Shown here piece after piece: positions 15,148 through 18,018 of a stretch of DNA of 18,018 nt. The stretch comes from CAYRZF01 sp964428805 (GTDB lineage Bacteria; Methylomirabilota; Methylomirabilia; Rokubacteriales; CSP1-6): positions 1 through 18,018 of the forward strand of contig CAYRZF010000044.1 of the NCBI GenBank assembly GCA_964428805.1, in the 5' to 3' direction. Numbering within the stretch: the stretch's first letter is position 1; each line of letters begins with the position of its first letter. A program made the translations under genes and the position numbers. The notes under the pieces were generated by a model that saw only the letters and a program-made list of their open reading frames with translations, ran no database searches and was not told the origin of the DNA.

Positions 15148-15176
15148 ACTATAATGACCGGGTCCGAGTGACGCAA
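15148..15176 (-). promoter_or_regulatory. Candidate promoter of the secreted protein-amidohydrolase operon
   Basis: On the minus strand: TTGCGT (15171-15176), 17 bases, TATAGT (15148-15153). The predicted start, about 15141, leaves only about five leader bases before ATG 15136, which explains the missing SD. The same bases read on the plus strand contain a perfect TATAAT (15150-15155), but without a good plus-strand -35 box. Confidence 0.4.
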
Positions 15177-15217
15177 GCAGGAAAATTCACTCAACAGCCC
15201 GAATCGAGTGCATCCAA

Positions 15218-15246
15218 TTGCGTTTTTCCAGGACCCATAGTAGGCT
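15218..15246 (+). promoter_or_regulatory. Candidate promoter of the second importer operon
   Basis: TTGCGT (15218-15223), 17 bases, TAGGCT (15241-15246). The -35 hexamer and the spacing are the same as in the divergent promoter at 15148-15176. The -10 box is weak, 3 of 6. The expected leader of about 40 bases contains the palindrome at 15262-15277. Confidence 0.35.
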
Positions 15247-15261
15247 ACGCTCCACATTCGT

Positions 15262-15277
15262 GGGCAGCGCGCTGCCC
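15262..15277 (+). promoter_or_regulatory. 16-base perfect palindrome next to the SD of the second binding protein
   Basis: GGGCAGCGCGCTGCCC is fully self-complementary and directly abuts the SD. It may be a dyad operator or, in RNA, a stem that affects ribosome access. It has no T-run and lies too close to the gene to be an ordinary terminator. Confidence 0.45.
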
Positions 15278-15284
15278 GAGGAGG
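15278..15284 (+). promoter_or_regulatory. Shine-Dalgarno site of the second binding protein
   Basis: GAGGAGG, 9 bases before ATG 15294. It selects this start within a frame that stays open from 14937. Confidence 0.7.
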
Positions 15285-15293
15285 CACACGCCG

Positions 15294-16898
15294 ATGCGCA
15301 TGGGAAAATTCGCCGTACTTTTTGCCGCCGCGATGCTGCTCGGCCCCGCAGGGCCGGCGCTGGCCCAGACCTTTATCTTCGGCGGGCAGGGGGAACCGGT
15401 GCAACTCGACCCTGCCGTGATCACCGACGGGATTTCCAACCGTATCACCCGACAGGTCTTCGACGGCCTCGTGAAATACAAGGGCGCCACGACGGAGGTC
15501 GAGCCCGCGCTGGCCGAGAAGTGGGAGGTGTCGGCCGACGGCAAGGTCTGGACGTTCCATCTGCGGAGGAACGTCAAATTCCACGACGGCAACCCCCTGG
15601 ACGCGGTGGCAGTCGTCTGGAACTTCGAGCGGTGGTGGAAGTCCACTCGTCCCCAGCACGAAAACCAGATCAAGGCCGGCCAGACCTTCGAGTACTGGGA
15701 GGCCCAGTTCGGCGGCTTCGACGACAAGTCCATCGTCACCAAGGTCGAGGCGGTGGGCACCCACACGGTGCGGATCACGCTCAAGACCCCGCAGGCGCCG
15801 TTTCTGGCCAACCTCGCCATGTTCGTCTTCGACATCGCCAGTCCCAAGGCGGTGGAGAAGTGGGGCACCGAATTCGGCAAGCACCCGGTGGGGACCGGGG
15901 CCTTCAAGTTCGTCGAGTGGAAGCCGAACCAGGAAGTGATCCTCGAGGCGAACCCCGACTACTGGGGCGCGAAGCCCAAGGTGAAGCGGGTGGTCGTGCG
16001 GAACATCAAAGACAACTCCCAGCGGCTGGCGGCGCTGAAGGCGGGCGAGATCCACGCCATGGAGGGGCTCAACCCCGACGACGTCAAGGTGGTCAAGAGC
16101 GACACGAACCTCCAGCTCCTCCTCAGGCCGACGAACACGACCGGGTACGTGGCCTTCAACTCCAAGGTGAAGGAGTTCCAGGACAAGCGCGTCCGCCAGG
16201 CCTTCGCCCACGCGATCAACAAGCGGGCGATCGTGGACGCGCTCTACGGCGGGACCGGGCTCGTGGCGAGCCAGTTCCAGCCGCCCTCTCTCTGGGGCTA
16301 CAACAAGGAGCTCAAGGACTTCGAATATAGCCCGGCGAGGACGCGGGAGCTCCTGAACCAGGCCGGGTTCCCACAGGGGCTGTCCGAGATCACCTGGGAG
16401 GACGGCCGGAAGGAGCCGCTCGTTTTCTGGTACATGTCGCGCTCGCGGCCATACTTCCCCAACCCGAAGGAGATCGGCGAGGCGATTGCCGCCGACCTGG
16501 CGAAGGCCGGGATCAAAGTCCAGCTCCAGACGGCGGAGTGGGCCGTGTACCTCGATAAACGGAAGAACGGCCAGTTGCCCCTCTACATGCTCGGATGGAC
16601 CGGCGACAACGGCGACCCCGACAACTTCATCTGCTATTTCTTCTGCGCACCCGGCGCGCCGCGCGAGGGCTTCTACGCGAACCAGCCGCTCGCCGACCTC
16701 TTGCTTCGGGCCCAGTCCCTCACCAAACAATCGGAGCGGGCCAGGCTTTACCGCCAGGCCGAGCAGATGCTGCACGACGATGTCGGACGGCTCTTCATCG
16801 CCAACAACCAACCGCCGCTGGCCTTCTCGAAGAAGGTGAAGGGGTACGTCCCGAACCCGACCGGGGCCGAGTACTTCAACACGGTCGAGCTCCAGTAG
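15294..16898 (+). CDS. ABC transporter substrate-binding protein, family 5 (Sec-exported)
   Basis: Peptide-type binding protein of 534 residues. A Sec signal peptide (MRMGKFAVLFAAAMLLG, cleavage after ALA at about 24) precedes a DppA-like mature protein: VQLDPAVITDGISNRITRQVFDGLVKY, WTFHLRRNVKFHDGNPLDA, HPVGTGAFKFVEW, NPDYWGAKPKVKRVV, and DKRVRQAFAHAINKRAIV. The later WTGDNGDPDNFICYFFC matches the DppA-type pocket region that ends in GDNGDPDNF, so a dipeptide or similar ligand is more likely here than for the other binding protein. The open frame runs back to 14937 across the divergent gene, but SD and signal peptide place the start at 15294. A permease gene follows after 30 bases. Confidence 0.94.
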   Translation: MRMGKFAVLFAAAMLLGPAGPALAQTFIFGGQGEPVQLDPAVITDGISNRITRQVFDGLVKYKGATTEVEPALAEKWEVSADGKVWTFHLRRNVKFHDGNPLDAVAVVWNFERWWKSTRPQHENQIKAGQTFEYWEAQFGGFDDKSIVTKVEAVGTHTVRITLKTPQAPFLANLAMFVFDIASPKAVEKWGTEFGKHPVGTGAFKFVEWKPNQEVILEANPDYWGAKPKVKRVVVRNIKDNSQRLAALKAGEIHAMEGLNPDDVKVVKSDTNLQLLLRPTNTTGYVAFNSKVKEFQDKRVRQAFAHAINKRAIVDALYGGTGLVASQFQPPSLWGYNKELKDFEYSPARTRELLNQAGFPQGLSEITWEDGRKEPLVFWYMSRSRPYFPNPKEIGEAIAADLAKAGIKVQLQTAEWAVYLDKRKNGQLPLYMLGWTGDNGDPDNFICYFFCAPGAPREGFYANQPLADLLLRAQSLTKQSERARLYRQAEQMLHDDVGRLFIANNQPPLAFSKKVKGYVPNPTGAEYFNTVELQ

Positions 16899-16928
16899 AG
16901 TCCGGAGCCCCGAAGAGGAGAGGGGCGG

Positions 16929-17933
16929 GTGGGACGGTACGCCATCCGGCGCGGTCTGACCGTCATTCCCGTTCTCCTCGGGGTCTCGATTCTCGTCTTC
17001 AGTTTCATCCACCTGATCCCGGGTGACCCTGCTCTGACCATGCTCGGGGAGCGGGCGACGCCCGAGAAGGTGGCCGAGGTCCGCCAGCAGCTCGGGCTCG
17101 ATCGTCCGATCCATGAGCAGTATCTGATCTACCTCGGCAAGCTCCTGCGGGGCGATCTCGGCACTTCCATCGTTCGCGGAGACCCGGTCCTCACGGATTT
17201 GCTCCGACGTTTCCCCGCCACGGTTGAGCTGGCGACCTCCGCGATTGTCCTCGCCCTGCTCGCCGGCATCCCCATCGGGATCATCTCCGCCGTCTGGCGG
17301 AACTCTTTTGTGGACAGCGTCTCCCGGATCTGGGCCCTCACCGGGGTGTCGATGCCGATCTTCTGGTTGGGCTTGATGCTGGCCTGGTTTTTCGGCGTCG
17401 AGCTGCGTTGGCTGCCCACGGGCTTCCGGCTGGACACCGGCACCTCGTTCGAGCCCTGGACGAACTTCGTGATCCTCGATGCCGCCCTTCAGGGAAACTG
17501 GGCGGTCTTGCGGGATGCGCTCCGTCACGTGATTCTGCCGGCTGTTGCGCTGGCCACCATCCCGTTGGCCGTGATCGCCCGGATGACGAGGGCGAGCATG
17601 CTGGAGGTGCTTTCCCAGGAGTACATCCGAACGGCCGAAGCGAAGGGGCTGTCCCAGTCGGCCGTCATCCTACGCCACGCTCTCCGGAACGCGCTCCTGC
17701 CGGTGCTGACGGTGGTCGGGCTCCAGGTCGGGCACCTGCTGGCCGGCGCGATCCTGACCGAGACGATCTTCTCGTGGCCCGGGATCGGGCTGTGGGTGTA
17801 CGAGTCCATCGAGTCGCGCGACTACGCGATCGTGCAGGGGGCGAGCCTGTTCATCGCCGTGATCTTCGTGGTGGTCAATGCGGTAACGGATCTGCTGTAT
17901 GCGGCGGCGGACCCCCGCATCAAATACGACTAG
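16929..17933 (+). CDS. ABC transporter permease, DppB-like
   Basis: Inner-membrane permease of 334 residues partnered with the binding protein before it. It opens with the classic GRYAIRRGLTVIPVLLGVSILVFSFIHLIPGDPA helix, then EVRQQLGLDRPIHEQYLIYL and GDLGTSI. The core helices and the EAA loop (SQEYIRTAEAKGLSQ, then HALRNALLPV) follow, and the end SWPGIGLWVYESI and DLLYAAADPRIKYD is complete. GTG 16929 is used, with GAGGAGAGGGG just upstream. The length is standard for DppB. It differs clearly from the DppB-like protein at 11617, so the two systems are separate lineages, not a recent duplication. Confidence 0.95.
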   Translation: MGRYAIRRGLTVIPVLLGVSILVFSFIHLIPGDPALTMLGERATPEKVAEVRQQLGLDRPIHEQYLIYLGKLLRGDLGTSIVRGDPVLTDLLRRFPATVELATSAIVLALLAGIPIGIISAVWRNSFVDSVSRIWALTGVSMPIFWLGLMLAWFFGVELRWLPTGFRLDTGTSFEPWTNFVILDAALQGNWAVLRDALRHVILPAVALATIPLAVIARMTRASMLEVLSQEYIRTAEAKGLSQSAVILRHALRNALLPVLTVVGLQVGHLLAGAILTETIFSWPGIGLWVYESIESRDYAIVQGASLFIAVIFVVVNAVTDLLYAAADPRIKYD

Positions 17934-17952
17934 TGCCGTGCCACGAAGACTG

Positions 17953-18018
17953 ATGGCAAAGCGCGGGCAGAGTCTCGCTCGAGCCGCGTGGCGCCGGCTC
18001 CTGGCCAGCCCGGTCGCC
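17953..18018 (+). CDS. Start of a DppC-like ABC permease (cut by window edge)
   Basis: Twenty-two codons are visible from ATG 17953: a basic N-terminus MAKRGQSLARAAWRRLLASP, the usual cytoplasmic lead-in of DppC proteins before the first helix. It begins 19 bases after the stop of the DppB-like gene, as expected for the second permease of a dpp-type operon. No strong SD is seen; GAAGA lies a few bases upstream. The identity is inferred mostly from position. Confidence 0.6.
   Translation, partial: MAKRGQSLARAAWRRLLASPVA

Noticed and set aside
14814..17528. Very long (904-codon) minus-strand open frame across the second importer operon
   Set aside because: It is antisense to well-supported binding-protein and permease genes, and its product is Arg/Gly/Glu/Leu-rich without any motif; a common artefact of GC-rich DNA.

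Overview
The window is a GC-rich stretch of bacterial chromosome, densely packed with short operons on both strands. It has Sec, Tat and lipoprotein export signals, clear Shine-Dalgarno (SD) sites and sigma70-like promoters. Tandem peptide-type ABC importers, small secreted proteins and a plain NAD-synthesis pair would suit an uncultivated soil or groundwater lineage such as Rokubacteria/Methylomirabilota or a deltaproteobacterial relative. That is a guess from gene content; no rRNA or other marker is present. I found no tRNA, rRNA, CRISPR array, transposase or integrase.

Left end (1-5318): a minus-strand cassette of three small exported proteins (start codons at 1952, 1488 and 860), plus a truncated fourth copy at the left edge. 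They share exchangeable parts: a glycine-zipper lipoprotein head, a Pro/Ala linker and two different tails. One gene is a mosaic of the other two. Next come a membrane-anchored M28 metallopeptidase (minus), a 36-residue membrane peptide whose stop codon overlaps the start of an M48-like lipoprotein metallopeptidase (plus), and a minus-strand pair of an anchored SGNH hydrolase and a tiny lipoprotein.

Middle (5486-8737, plus): a pirin-family cupin, a MaoC-like hydratase, then nadC-nadA, which make nicotinate mononucleotide from iminoaspartate and dihydroxyacetone phosphate. No nadB or aspartate dehydrogenase is adjacent.

Right end (8750-18018): a DAO-family FAD oxidoreductase (minus) is divergent from a three-gene importer operon (Tat-exported family 5 binding protein and two permeases, no ATPase). 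The 95-bp gap between them carries a near-consensus promoter and a facing candidate. A convergent minus-strand pair follows: a small secreted protein and a COG0402 amidohydrolase. A second importer operon then begins (Sec-exported binding protein, permease, and the first codons of another permease), cut by the window edge.

As a working picture, the right half looks like a scavenging locus: import of a peptide-like or other nitrogenous compound by the first importer, oxidation by the FAD enzyme and deamination or hydrolysis by the amidohydrolase. The substrate cannot be read from sequence. The most unusual structures are the modular lipoprotein cassette, the coupled micropeptide-metallopeptidase pair and several strong palindromes at gene boundaries.
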